Positions 16,034-25,440 of a stretch of DNA of 64,000 bases are shown one piece after another (positions within the stretch are counted from its first letter, which is position 1; every line of letters starts with the position of its first letter). The position numbers and the translations under genes are program-made. The DNA is from Pantoea ananatis LMG 2665 (GTDB lineage: Bacteria > Pseudomonadota > Gammaproteobacteria > Enterobacterales > Enterobacteriaceae): positions 186,001 to 250,000 of the forward strand of contig NZ_JMJJ01000017.1 of assembly GCF_000710035.2 (NCBI RefSeq), read 5' to 3'. The notes beneath the pieces are model-generated. The model made no database searches. It saw only the letters and a program-made list of their open reading frames with translations, and was not told the origin of the DNA.

Positions 16034-17508
16034 ATCAGATCCTCCAGCATCAAACCTGCTGTCGCTTTTGCCGAGCCGATGACGCCAGGAATGCCTGCGC
16101 CGGGATGCGTGCCTGCGCCGACCAGGTAGAGATTAGTAATGGTTTTATCGCGGTTATGCGGCCGAAACCAGGCGCTCTGGGTAAGAACGGGCTCCACAGA
16201 AAAGGCTGAGCCCTGATAGGCATTAAGCTGGTCGCGAAAATCAAACGGCGTAAACATCCGGTGCGTGACCAGCTGACTCCGTAAGCCAGGCATGTAATGC
16301 TGCTCAAGGTACTCAAAAATACGGTCGCGTAGTTTTGGCCCCTCAACCGTCCAGTCGAGGTTCGCGGTGCCTAAATGCGGCACCGGCGCCAACACATAGT
16401 AACTGCCGCAACCTTCAGGCGCCAGTGACGAATCCGTGACACAGGGCGCGTGCAGATAAAGTGAGAAGTCTTCTGCGAGGCCATCATGATTAAAAATCTC
16501 GTCAATCAGTTCGCGGTAACGCGGGCCGAAACAAACCGTGTGATGCGCGAGCTGATCATGATGGTGATTCAAACCAAAATAGAGCACAAACAGAGAGTTA
16601 CTCATACGCTTAGTCTGCAGTTTGTTGGACTGCTTAACCGCGGCAGGGTGCTGGCTTAACAGGTCGCGATAGGTATGAACCACATCTGCATTTGACGCGA
16701 CGGCTTGCGTCAGGAACCTGCGACCGTCCTCTAAATGCACGGCTTCAATCTTGTTTCCTGTCGTTTCCATATGGCTGACTCTGGCGTTTAACACGAGTTC
16801 GCCACCCAGATCCTGAAACAGCTTTATCATCCCCTGAACTAATGCGCCGGTGCCGCCACGCGGAAACCAGACGCCCCACTCACGTTCCAGCGCGTGTATC
16901 AACGTATAAATGGATGAGGTGGCGAAGGGATTGCCGCCCACCAACAGCGAGTGGAAAGAAAACGCCTGGCGCAGATGTTCATCTTCGATGTAACTGGCAA
17001 CCTTACTGTAAACGCTTCTCCATGCCTGCAGTTTCGCCAGTTGAGGTGCGGCGCGAAGCATGTCTCTGAACGATAAAAAAGGGACAGTACCGAGCTTCAG
17101 ATAGCCTTCTTTAAACACCGCGCGTGAATAGTCCAGAAACTGACGATAACCTTCGACATCGCGGGGATTAAACTGCTGAATCTGCGCTTCGAGCCGGGTT
17201 TGATCGTTATCGTAATTAAAGACCTTCCCTGACTCCCAACACAGGCGGTAAAACGGCGTAACCGGCAGCAGTTCGACATACTCTTTTAACTGTTTTCCTG
17301 CCAGTGCAAACAGTTCTTCAATGGCACTGGGATCGGTGATAACCGTCGGGCCTGCATCAAAGGTAAACCCCTGATCCTCGTAGACATAAGCCCGACCGCC
17401 GGGTTTATCACGTTGTTCAAGCAGTAAGACGGGGATCCCCGCAGCCTGTAGACGAATTGCCAGTGCCAGGCCACCGAAGCCTGCACCAATTACCGTAGTT
17501 GGTTTCAT
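16030..17508 (-). CDS. crtI: Phytoene desaturase CrtI
   Basis: A 492-residue FAD-dependent enzyme that carries out four desaturations from phytoene to lycopene. The N-terminal dinucleotide-binding motif is VIGAGFGGLALAIRLQAAG (residues 6-24), and the C-terminal bacterial phytoene dehydrogenase signature reads NLYLVGAGTHPGAGIPGV. Full family length. It lies 11 bases downstream of crtY and is coupled to crtB. Confidence 0.97.
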   Translation of the reverse strand: MKPTTVIGAGFGGLALAIRLQAAGIPVLLLEQRDKPGGRAYVYEDQGFTFDAGPTVITDPSAIEELFALAGKQLKEYVELLPVTPFYRLCWESGKVFNYDNDQTRLEAQIQQFNPRDVEGYRQFLDYSRAVFKEGYLKLGTVPFLSFRDMLRAAPQLAKLQAWRSVYSKVASYIEDEHLRQAFSFHSLLVGGNPFATSSIYTLIHALEREWGVWFPRGGTGALVQGMIKLFQDLGGELVLNARVSHMETTGNKIEAVHLEDGRRFLTQAVASNADVVHTYRDLLSQHPAAVKQSNKLQTKRMSNSLFVLYFGLNHHHDQLAHHTVCFGPRYRELIDEIFNHDGLAEDFSLYLHAPCVTDSSLAPEGCGSYYVLAPVPHLGTANLDWTVEGPKLRDRIFEYLEQHYMPGLRSQLVTHRMFTPFDFRDQLNAYQGSAFSVEPVLTQSAWFRPHNRDKTITNLYLVGAGTHPGAGIPGVIGSAKATAGLMLEDLI

Positions 17509-17519
17509 GTAGTCGCTCT

Positions 17520-18668
17520 TTAACGATGAGTCGTCATAATGGCTTGCAATGCTGCTAATACCGGAACAGGCGGCTTGCCGCTCAGAATACGTAGCCGATC
17601 GGTCAGCGTGAGTTTTCCCGCATAAAAACGGGCAATTAAATCTTCAGGTAAACCATAAAAACGCTGCATAACCCGCCAGCGTGAATCGGCGGGTCCGGCT
17701 AAAAACAGCATGCGATTCAACATGCGAAAAAAGCGCTGCTGCTGCCAGCGCTCGCGGGCAAAATGCGTAATGGCCTGGTGAATTGAGGCCGACGTAAAGA
17801 CATCAAGTGCGCTCAGGCGGTCGGCCACGGCAACCGCCAGCGGCAGTGAATAGCCGGTGGTAGGATGGAACAGACCGGCACGTAATCCACTACAGGCCAG
17901 GGGGCGCTGCTGCCAGAATGCCTCGGCATTGCCCGACAGGGTGATGGGTAAGGCGCCCTGTTCTTCACGCAGCAATGTCTGAAGCTGCCAACCCTGTTGC
18001 GCGGCATAGTCGCAAATATTTTGCCGCGCGCGTTCAGGATCTAATGTCGCATTATCGATATAGTGCGTGTCTTCAATTAACAATCTGGTCGGCGAGAGCG
18101 GCAGGCTGTACACGAAGCGATAACCATTTTGCTGATCGACCGTGGCATCCATGATAATGGGAGACGATAAACCATGCGGTTGGCTCAATCGCCATTCCTG
18201 GCCAATAAACGCCTGGAAGCCCACGCTCAGTGCTGAGTTTGCCGCATAACCCCGCCCGTCAATCACCGCGCGTGCACCGATAACCTGACCCTTTTTCAAC
18301 CGAACAGATTCCGCATTAACCTCTGCGACCGCGGTATCCATCCACAAGTGCGGGCCAAACTGTCGCTGTAAAACCTCAGCGAAACGCTGAGAAGTAATAC
18401 AGAAGTAGCCGCTGTTCAGCTTACGACGGCGTGTGGGAAAGCGCACCTGATAGTCGGGCCAGTGATGAACCACCAGCGGAGCTATCCAGCGATGTTGGCT
18501 CTCAGTCAAATCATCGTGGTGAAATGACCACGTATGATTCCCGCCCGCCTGGGGTGCGGCGTCGATAAGCAAAATACGCATATCAGGTTGCTGCTGCTGA
18601 AGACGCAGGGCGATAAGGCCATTCGCGAGTCCAGCCCCCACGAGAATCAGATCATAATGCGGTTGCAT
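17520..18668 (-). CDS. crtY: Lycopene beta-cyclase CrtY
   Basis: A 382-residue flavoprotein that cyclises both ends of lycopene to give beta-carotene. The N-terminal motif LILVGAGLANGLIALRLQQ starts at residue 5. The cyclase hallmark IDAAPQAGGNHTW and the downstream LIEDTHYIDN are present. The start MQPHYD at 18668 matches the known P. ananatis protein; an earlier ATG at 18680 adds four residues. The 5' end overlaps the crtX 3' end by 17 bases. Confidence 0.96.
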   Translation of the reverse strand: MQPHYDLILVGAGLANGLIALRLQQQQPDMRILLIDAAPQAGGNHTWSFHHDDLTESQHRWIAPLVVHHWPDYQVRFPTRRRKLNSGYFCITSQRFAEVLQRQFGPHLWMDTAVAEVNAESVRLKKGQVIGARAVIDGRGYAANSALSVGFQAFIGQEWRLSQPHGLSSPIIMDATVDQQNGYRFVYSLPLSPTRLLIEDTHYIDNATLDPERARQNICDYAAQQGWQLQTLLREEQGALPITLSGNAEAFWQQRPLACSGLRAGLFHPTTGYSLPLAVAVADRLSALDVFTSASIHQAITHFARERWQQQRFFRMLNRMLFLAGPADSRWRVMQRFYGLPEDLIARFYAGKLTLTDRLRILSGKPPVPVLAALQAIMTTHR

Positions 18669-19947
18669 AGCCGCTCCCACTTAAGACAGGCTGACCGGTG
18701 CGCATAACCTGCTCAATGATATCGGCAGCGGCCATGGTGCCCCCTGCCAAACGAAGGGCGGTCTGGATTTTCGCCATGCGCTGCTGAAAGTCGAGGTTGG
18801 TCAGCAATGAACGCATCTGACGAGCCAAAGCATGGCTGGTGGTAAAGCGGGAAGCACGCTTGCCGATGCCGTGATAAACGATGCGTGACGCGACGCCGGG
18901 CTGATCAAAGGCCAGTGGAAGCGCTAAAAGGGGCGTCCGGTAATTAATCGCGTCCAGTACCGTATTCATTCCGCCGTGGGTGATCGCCAGCTGCGCCTGT
19001 GACAGCGCGGCTGACTGATCGGCAAAATCCACCACCTGTGTATGACGGCTTCGCGCCAGTTCTTCACTCTGAGAGTCCGTAAGACGACCACAGTGGGCTA
19101 ACAGGAGCTGACCTTCAATTTCTTCACAGGCTTTCACTATCGTTTTAAACAGCCCATAACGATGCCCCTGAAGCGTGCCCAGCGAGGCGAAAATCCGGGG
19201 TTTTTCTGAGGATGTAAAATAACGGGATGAAGACGTTGACTGTGCGTGCGTTTCGCGCAGAGGCCCGACGGCATGAAAACAAGCCGGTAACGCTTTGCGG
19301 GGAAAATCCAGTTCAGGAACAAGCTGGCTGATTTGCGCCAGTGGCGAAAAACACTGGTGAAGCTTTTGCCGGGGGGCTAAGCCCATTCTGTGGCTGTGTT
19401 CGGCAATGACACGGTCATGACGACGCATTAGCCAGTCATAAATTTTTTCACTGGCGGCATAACGTTCGCGAGCCGCGTCGCTGGTCCCGTATTCGAAAGG
19501 CATAACCGCCAGGGGCATATCCGGTTCACGATTGAGAGGCAGCGCGCAGGCGACAGAGATAAACGGCAGTCCCAGTGCTTCAGCAACGAGCGCGCCTGCC
19601 GGTTCCATTTGATCAACAATGACGCCATCTATCGCCAGATCGTTAAATGCCTGGGGGAGTTCGCGGCACAGCATATCGGTGGTGCGCGCCATTTCATTGA
19701 TGAGCTTCAGCATTGACGGCCCCAGAGGATGAGCCGCCAGGTGTAGCACGCGCGTTAACGCGCCGGGGGGATGGCTGTCTGTCCCGACGGCATGAAATCC
19801 AATGGTTTCGCTATCGATCAAGTGTTTAATATCGTATTGCTGAATAAAGGTCACCCGATGACCGCGCGCGACCAGTTCCTGAGCGAGATTCTGTAATGCG
19901 CGAACATGACTGTAAAAAGGCGGTGCGATCGCCGCGAAATGGCTCAT
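18652..19947 (-). CDS. crtX: Zeaxanthin glucosyltransferase CrtX
   Basis: A 431-residue GT1-family (UDP-glucosyltransferase-like) enzyme that glucosylates zeaxanthin to the mono- and diglucoside, increasing polarity. The donor-binding region near the C-terminus reads AQLAITHGGMNTVLDAINYRTPLLALPLAFDQ, including the catalytic-side HGGMNT motif. It starts 9 bases after the crtE stop. No idi gene lies between crtE and crtX, unlike the P. agglomerans type of cluster. Confidence 0.96.
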   Translation of the reverse strand: MSHFAAIAPPFYSHVRALQNLAQELVARGHRVTFIQQYDIKHLIDSETIGFHAVGTDSHPPGALTRVLHLAAHPLGPSMLKLINEMARTTDMLCRELPQAFNDLAIDGVIVDQMEPAGALVAEALGLPFISVACALPLNREPDMPLAVMPFEYGTSDAARERYAASEKIYDWLMRRHDRVIAEHSHRMGLAPRQKLHQCFSPLAQISQLVPELDFPRKALPACFHAVGPLRETHAQSTSSSRYFTSSEKPRIFASLGTLQGHRYGLFKTIVKACEEIEGQLLLAHCGRLTDSQSEELARSRHTQVVDFADQSAALSQAQLAITHGGMNTVLDAINYRTPLLALPLAFDQPGVASRIVYHGIGKRASRFTTSHALARQMRSLLTNLDFQQRMAKIQTALRLAGGTMAAADIIEQVMRTGQPVLSGSGYATAL

Positions 19948-19956
19948 GCAGCATCC

Positions 19957-20865
19957 TTAACTGACGGCCGCGAGTTTTTTGTCAAACCAGGCCTGAATAA
20001 AATGTTGAGTGGCGTGCCCGTGTTGGCAGGCCGCAGAGAGATGCTCACTGGCAAGATGAAGATGTTGTCTCAGACGTTCTTCAACCGCCCTCGGGCCTAA
20101 CAGATTGACCAGCGTCGATTTACCGGCGTCCTGATTGCTATCCTTACCGGTGTCGGTCATGCCATCGGTCAAATCGTCCAGCAGTTGAAATGCCTGACCA
20201 AGATCAAGTGAAAAACGATGCAGGCAATCACGCGCTTCGCTGGAGGCATTCGCAACAATCGAGGCCATCTGCATGGAGGCACAAAACAGCGTGCTGGTTT
20301 TAAAGTGATTCGTCATCAAAATAGCTTCAGCGCTGCGCGGCTTATCCCCTTCAGACAGGTCCTTGAACTGACCCTGAACCAATCCTTGCATGCCGATGGC
20401 GTTTGACAGTTCAGATACCGCCCGATTTTTTGCCAGCGGCGTGAGGCCATCTGCATCGGCAATTACGCCAAAGGCTTTACTCAGCAAGGCAACCGCCGCC
20501 AGTATTGCCACATGCTCTCCGTAATGAGAATGAATGGTGGGGCGTCCGCGCCGCAGCTTCGCATCGTCCATGCAGGGCATATCGTCAAGGATCAGCGAAG
20601 CCGCGTGGACCATTTCCACCGCACAGGCCAAATCCAGTAATCCGTCATGGCTGACAGCGCAACCCAGATCGCGGGCGGTCAGCAACAGCAACATGGGGCG
20701 AATACGTTTTCCCGGTGCCAGCGCACCTTCACGCATCGCGGCACCCACAACATCCCGTTCTCCCTCCACGGGCAATAACTGATCAAGGCGTCGATCAATA
20801 TCAGCCAGTAACTGCTCCGCAGCATCGCGAGTGAGATGAACGTGTTTTTTTGCGCAGACCGTCAT
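19957..20865 (-). CDS. crtE: Geranylgeranyl diphosphate synthase CrtE
   Basis: First gene of the pigment operon; 302 residues. It condenses FPP and IPP to GGPP. The two aspartate-rich motifs are visible: LILDDMPCMDDAKLRRGRPT (FARM) and QLLDDLTDG (SARM). The start is ATG 20865 with AAGGA nine bases upstream, giving the 302-residue length of the known P. ananatis enzyme; the longer frame to 20892 has no ribosome site. The promoter should lie in 20866-21107. Confidence 0.96.
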   Translation of the reverse strand: MTVCAKKHVHLTRDAAEQLLADIDRRLDQLLPVEGERDVVGAAMREGALAPGKRIRPMLLLLTARDLGCAVSHDGLLDLACAVEMVHAASLILDDMPCMDDAKLRRGRPTIHSHYGEHVAILAAVALLSKAFGVIADADGLTPLAKNRAVSELSNAIGMQGLVQGQFKDLSEGDKPRSAEAILMTNHFKTSTLFCASMQMASIVANASSEARDCLHRFSLDLGQAFQLLDDLTDGMTDTGKDSNQDAGKSTLVNLLGPRAVEERLRQHLHLASEHLSAACQHGHATQHFIQAWFDKKLAAVS

Positions 20866-21107
20866 TCGGGCTGTCCTTATAAACGGATACATTTACGGCA
20901 ACGCGAAAGATGCGGTGCCCTTCAAAAAGACGCTTAATCTGCCATAACATGGTTGGCAGGCTTACCCGTTATTTTACATTTAGGGTTACAGGTTTTTTTT
21001 GCTAAATCCACATCGTTAATACTAGTTGAGCTTGTGGAAAAGGTGGAAAATTCATAAACCTCCGTCGGATTGGCAGACCGTGCGGTACCTTTACCGGGTT
21101 GCCAGGA

Positions 21108-21656
21108 TCAGCCTGTCAGCGCACGTAATGTTGCAATGACCTGAGAAACATCATCCGCACTGAGCGCCGTGTCTTTCGCAAACTTTACCTGACCATCAGG
21201 GTCCAGCACGATGACAGCGGCACCTTCTGGCTTAAGCTGCCAGCGATGTTGTGCCACGCCGCTACTGTCGATAATAAATTGTTGCCATGGTGAGGCTTTT
21301 TTACTGGAGCGGATACTGTTAATCACAAACAGACTGCTGCCAGGCAAAGCATCATCTGTATTCACGATGGTTGTGGTCTGGAACCGGTCTTGTGGCAGGT
21401 TGGCGCGCTGCAGGGCCGCAATAAGCGGGGCGGACTGCTCTTTGGCCGACAATCGTCCTGCAACATGAATAACTAAACGTGTCCGACCCGGAAGAGACAG
21501 GCTGTTCCATTTTTGATAGTTAACCTTGCCGCTATCCAGCCGCATTTCACCTTTATCCGCAATAAAAACCGACGGAAGGGGCTGCCCGATGACGATGTCA
21601 TGCGCGCTGGCCCAGCAGGAAACGAGCAAAAGCGCCATCAATCCATAACGTTGCAC
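21108..21656 (-). CDS. ytfJ: YtfJ family periplasmic protein
   Basis: A 182-residue exported protein. The first 18-19 residues (MQRYGLMALLLVSCWASAH) form a signal peptide. The remainder is a thioredoxin-like fold of the YtfJ family (LPGRTRLVIHVAGRLSAKE, then VIVLDPDGQVKFAKD). It lacks a CxxC pair, so it is unlikely to be a disulfide enzyme. Function is unknown. Confidence 0.88.
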   Translation of the reverse strand: MQRYGLMALLLVSCWASAHDIVIGQPLPSVFIADKGEMRLDSGKVNYQKWNSLSLPGRTRLVIHVAGRLSAKEQSAPLIAALQRANLPQDRFQTTTIVNTDDALPGSSLFVINSIRSSKKASPWQQFIIDSSGVAQHRWQLKPEGAAVIVLDPDGQVKFAKDTALSADDVSQVIATLRALTG

Positions 21657-21805
21657 AGTCTTATCCCTGTTTTTAGGATCTGAGTTACCAGCTTAGCAAC
21701 TTTATTCACTTTCAACTGTTTTATGCCCAAACCTGTTTGAGATCAATATAGCCGGGGGAGGCCTGAACAAAAATGCATCAGCAAGTGAAGATCAGGAGGT
21801 GAAAA

Positions 21806-22024
21806 ATGCACTCAGATCGTATGACATTATCTGAAATGGCAGCCTATCTAGGGGTTTCGCAGGCAACCCTGGTCAGGGCGCTTTGTAATGAGGGGGCGTT
21901 AGAGGGTGTGCCGCTTCCCGAAGGACTGGATCATCTGCCTCTGACGCAACGGCACTGGTTAAAAGAGGATGTCAGCCAGTTAAAACACGCGTTGCAACGC
22001 GTTCACGATATCCATCATGATTAA
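21806..22024 (+). CDS. Small stand-alone HTH DNA-binding protein
   Basis: A 72-residue protein. Residues about 6-30 form a helix-turn-helix of the excisionase/MerR type (MTLSEMAAYLGVSQATLVRA), followed by a short His-rich tail (HDIHHD). A near-perfect ribosome site AGGAGGTG (21792-21799) precedes ATG 21806, and a strong terminator follows. No prophage or integrase is nearby. I do not recognise a specific family or target. Confidence 0.7.
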   Translation: MHSDRMTLSEMAAYLGVSQATLVRALCNEGALEGVPLPEGLDHLPLTQRHWLKEDVSQLKHALQRVHDIHHD

Positions 22025-22059
22025 AGACCCGGCTTACCATGCATTCTGATTCATCAAAC

Positions 22060-22083
22060 GCCCGCATAATGCGGGCATTTTTA
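22060..22083. terminator. Intrinsic terminator after the small HTH gene
   Basis: gcccgca (22060-22066) pairs with tgcgggc (22070-22076) across a taa loop, followed by ATTTTTATT. It sits between convergent genes; on the minus strand the T-run is absent, so it mainly serves the plus strand. Confidence 0.85.
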
Positions 22084-23820
22084 TTACTTGCCCTGCTCGT
22101 CACTTTCACCCAGGAAAAAATACCAGAGTGGAATCGACATTAAGCCGGTAAATACGGTGGTATAAAGCAGAATCATCATGGCCTGAGTGATATACATCAT
22201 TATCGTCCAGTCGCTGAACGGAATATTGTATTGCTCAATTACGCCACTCACCATGGCGCGTGCCATAACGGTTCCCACAATAATTGCCAGAATGACCACG
22301 CTGCGCAGGAAATAACGCATCTCTTTACGCTTAACGGCAAACCGGGATTGAACAATCGCCAATGGAGACTGCTTATCCAGCGGCGTGACAACCTCCTGAC
22401 GTGAAGCACGCTGTGCTTTCCGCCAGCGCTGGATATCAAGCAGTAAGAAGGCCAGTAAACTCACGCCCATCAACGGCAGCGCATAACCGAATGCGAGAGC
22501 CAGGATCAGGCTGGTCCCCTGCTGATAGCGCGGTAAGGCCTGCCATGCTGCCAGCAGCGTTTGCGCGGGATTGGCCTGCGGTAATGCCGGGCGGCGAATC
22601 CACCACATGCGATAACCCAGAACGATCATCGCACATAACCCCGAACCAAACAGCGCCAGGATGAGTTGGTTCGGTAGGCCGAACAGCACGCCCATATGTG
22701 CATCTACGCCCCAGCGTGTCAGCTTCGCGACCAGCGGAAAATGGGCAAACTCCACGTGATCGACAATGCTGAAGTCATCAGGATTAACGGAAACCGAATC
22801 GACCTGACTTGGCCAGCGGCGATCGATCTCACTCACAGTCCATGCCTGACCGGCACTTTTCGGCTGGCGTAATTCAATTTTTGCCGCCTTGATACCTGCG
22901 CTACGTGCGGCCGCCTCGACCCTGTCCCAGTCAGCATCAGGCTGATTAAGGATAACGGGTTTGTCGGTCTTATGACCCGGCATGCCGGGCAGGGTGCCGC
23001 CCATTGCCATACCGTCCATCGTGGCATGATGTTCGGCATGAGGATCGGCAGCCACCACCGGTGCATCGCCATTTAGCGCTGTTCTGACCTGAGGCGTCAA
23101 CCAGCCAAAATCGCTGCGCATTTTATCAATATTACTGCCAGCCCACTGTGACCAGGTTAATCCCGTTACCGAGAAAAAGACCAGACCAAGGGACAGGACT
23201 AAGCCGAGCGTAATATGCCAGGAACGCGTTAATAAAAAGCCAGAACGCGGCTGTCTGACTTTGCGCCGCGGACGCGTCCCCAGCCACAGCAGAATGCCAC
23301 CCAGTGCCGCAACCCATAACCATGACGCCGCCAGTTCGCTGTAATTACGGCCAACATCGCCCAGCAGCAGACCGCGATGAACCTGATCGAGCCACATGCG
23401 AAGAGGTAATACGCCGCTGGTGCCATAAACCGTCATGTCCCCTTTTACAGCGAGCGTATAAGGGTCGATAAAAACAGAACGCGATTCTGAAGGGCCTGAC
23501 TGCGGCTCTGAAAACTGCACACGCGTCGTGTCGTGTTCGCCCGGAGCGGGCCTTACGGCATAAATCCGGGCATTACCGGCATAACGCCTGGCCGCACTAA
23601 TTTGATCGGAAAGCGGCTTTGCAGTGCCCTGGGCGTTGGTGGTGAGTGCATCTTTATAAATCAGGTTCTCTAACTGCGGCGTAATGACATACAGCGTGCC
23701 GGTTAATGCCGCAACAAAAATAAAGGGCGCAATAAACAGGCCAATATAAAAATGTAAACGACGAAGAACATTCAACATCGCCCCGCGTTGAGGAAGATTG
23801 TTTTCCCGTGAAAAAGTCAT
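22084..23820 (-). CDS. PepSY-associated TM (PepSY_TM) family membrane protein
   Basis: A 578-residue inner-membrane protein with about seven hydrophobic segments. It starts with the PepSY_TM pattern LRRLHFYIGLFIAPFIFVAALTGTLYV, has MWLDQVHRGLLLGDVGRNYSEL, and a His/Met-rich periplasmic loop at residues about 265-295 (DPHAEHHATMDGMAMGG, then PGMPGHK). Relatives are iron-uptake-regulated or metal-related reductase-like proteins. With the Met/His-rich DUF2946 gene just upstream, a copper or iron role is likely but inferred. Confidence 0.87.
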   Translation of the reverse strand: MTFSRENNLPQRGAMLNVLRRLHFYIGLFIAPFIFVAALTGTLYVITPQLENLIYKDALTTNAQGTAKPLSDQISAARRYAGNARIYAVRPAPGEHDTTRVQFSEPQSGPSESRSVFIDPYTLAVKGDMTVYGTSGVLPLRMWLDQVHRGLLLGDVGRNYSELAASWLWVAALGGILLWLGTRPRRKVRQPRSGFLLTRSWHITLGLVLSLGLVFFSVTGLTWSQWAGSNIDKMRSDFGWLTPQVRTALNGDAPVVAADPHAEHHATMDGMAMGGTLPGMPGHKTDKPVILNQPDADWDRVEAAARSAGIKAAKIELRQPKSAGQAWTVSEIDRRWPSQVDSVSVNPDDFSIVDHVEFAHFPLVAKLTRWGVDAHMGVLFGLPNQLILALFGSGLCAMIVLGYRMWWIRRPALPQANPAQTLLAAWQALPRYQQGTSLILALAFGYALPLMGVSLLAFLLLDIQRWRKAQRASRQEVVTPLDKQSPLAIVQSRFAVKRKEMRYFLRSVVILAIIVGTVMARAMVSGVIEQYNIPFSDWTIMMYITQAMMILLYTTVFTGLMSIPLWYFFLGESDEQGK

Positions 23821-23883
23821 AGCGATTCCATATTTTCAGAATACCGGGCTTTTCCTCCTGCGCCATGGCGTAAGAAGAAAAGA

Positions 23884-24312
23884 TCACATCAAGGAAATAA
23901 ACAACCGGGGCAACGGTGGTGCGCGGGGTCGATAAATACCGTTCAGGCGCGGTAACGCCAGGCGCGCAATGTGCCGGGGCGGAGGAGCGCGACAGGTCAG
24001 GCAGATCAACCAGATGAAGGGAATAAATACCCACAACATTAACGGAACATGCACCAGCAGATCGCAATAACCGCAGGCGAGGCCGTCGTTCATCATACTG
24101 TGATCGGTCATCGCCATATCGCTGTGATGATCCATCATCGGCATATCCGCACTCATGCCTGACATCGTCATCGCATCATGGCGTTCAGCAAGATTTTTTG
24201 ATACCACAGGTGCAATAAACAACAGCAGTACAGCCAGTATCGCAATACAGGCGCTCAGTCGTTGTTGTTTACAGCGGGTGGATTTCATCATCAGAACAGG
24301 ATAGTTATTCAC
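23884..24312 (-). CDS. DUF2946 family protein, Met/His-rich
   Basis: A 142-residue protein with one N-terminal hydrophobic segment (LSACIAILAVLLLFIAPVV), then a Met/His-rich stretch at about residues 45-74 (MTMSGMSADMPMMDHHSDMA) and CGYCDLLVHVPLM followed by a second membrane segment. The CxxC plus Met/His content suggests metal, probably copper, binding. The start may instead be the Met at 24288 or 24285. It lies 63 bases upstream of the PepSY gene in the same direction. Confidence 0.78.
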   Translation of the reverse strand: MNNYPVLMMKSTRCKQQRLSACIAILAVLLLFIAPVVSKNLAERHDAMTMSGMSADMPMMDHHSDMAMTDHSMMNDGLACGYCDLLVHVPLMLWVFIPFIWLICLTCRAPPPRHIARLALPRLNGIYRPRAPPLPRLFISLM

Positions 24313-24497
24313 AATTTCAGGGCGGCAGTGTAACGCGACGGAGATAAAAGGGTTAAAAAAAATGGCATTTAAGCCATCGAAAGTCGCACCTTTTGAGCAC
24401 CTTCACTCAAATTGGCTTTGAAATTAACTTTATCGTTACTCATGCCGTACATTTAAATAACATTATTTGTCGGTGATATTGTAATAAAGGAGATCTA

Positions 24498-25439
24498 ATG
24501 AAAATCGTAACACTCGATGGCGACACATTGCCCGTGCCACCGACTCAGCCCGCCTGGTGTAGTGACTGGCAATTTCGAACGGACACGGCCGAAGACGAGA
24601 TCGTTACAGCGCTAAAGGGGGCGACCATTGCCATCACCAACAAGGTGCCCTTACGTGCGGCGACGCTGGCACAGCTCCCCGACCTGCGATACATCTGTGT
24701 CACGGCAACGGGCTATGACTGCATTGATATTGCAGCCTGCAAAGAACGTGGCATTGTGGTGAGCAACATTCCGGGTTACTCAACGCAAAGTGTTTCGGAA
24801 GGCGTGATAGCCTTTATTTTTGCCTTGCGGCGCCAGATCGTGGAATACGCCAACAGCACGCGTCACTCCTGGCCTGAATCCTCTCATTTTTGCCTGCACC
24901 GGGCGCCGATTCAGGATATTGCTGGCGCAACGCTGGGTATTGTTGGAAAGGGCGACATCGGCAGCGCAGTCGGCAGGCTGGCACAGGCCTTGGGAATGCG
25001 TGTGCTTTATGCCGAACGCAAAGACAGCAGCAGGATCCGTGACGGCTATGTCAGCTTTGATGCGATGCTGGCCTCCAGCGATATCATTTCACTGCACTGC
25101 CCTCTTAGCGAGCAAACCCGTCATCTGATCGATCGCGAGACGCTGGAAAAGATGAAACCCCAGTCGTTACTGATTAACACCGCGCGGGGCGGCTTAATTC
25201 ACGAGGCGCAACTGGCAGATGCCCTGCGGAATGGCACCCTTGCCGGTGCAGCGCTGGACGTTCTCAGCAGTGAACCCCCTGCGCGGGATCACCCTCTACT
25301 CCAGCCCGATATCCCCAATCTTCTCCTGACACCGCACATTGCCTGGGCGAGTAACAGCGGCATGCACAATCTGCTTCAGGGACTCATGGTGAACCTGGCG
25401 GGATTTGAGCAAAACCGGCCCGTGAATGTCGTGAGCTGA
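24498..25439 (+). CDS. D-2-hydroxyacid dehydrogenase, NAD-dependent
   Basis: A 313-residue enzyme of the D-isomer-specific 2-hydroxyacid dehydrogenase family (glycerate/hydroxypyruvate/lactate type). The NAD-binding motif is LGIVGKGDIGSAVGRLAQAL. The catalytic residues are Arg in NTARGGLIHE, Glu in DVLSSEPP and His in TPHIAWAS. AAAGGAG at 24486-24492 precedes ATG 24498. Substrate is not certain; glycerate dehydrogenase-like by overall pattern. It ends one base before the convergent glutaminase stop. Confidence 0.9.
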   Translation: MKIVTLDGDTLPVPPTQPAWCSDWQFRTDTAEDEIVTALKGATIAITNKVPLRAATLAQLPDLRYICVTATGYDCIDIAACKERGIVVSNIPGYSTQSVSEGVIAFIFALRRQIVEYANSTRHSWPESSHFCLHRAPIQDIAGATLGIVGKGDIGSAVGRLAQALGMRVLYAERKDSSRIRDGYVSFDAMLASSDIISLHCPLSEQTRHLIDRETLEKMKPQSLLINTARGGLIHEAQLADALRNGTLAGAALDVLSSEPPARDHPLLQPDIPNLLLTPHIAWASNSGMHNLLQGLMVNLAGFEQNRPVNVVS

Positions 25440-25440
25440 A

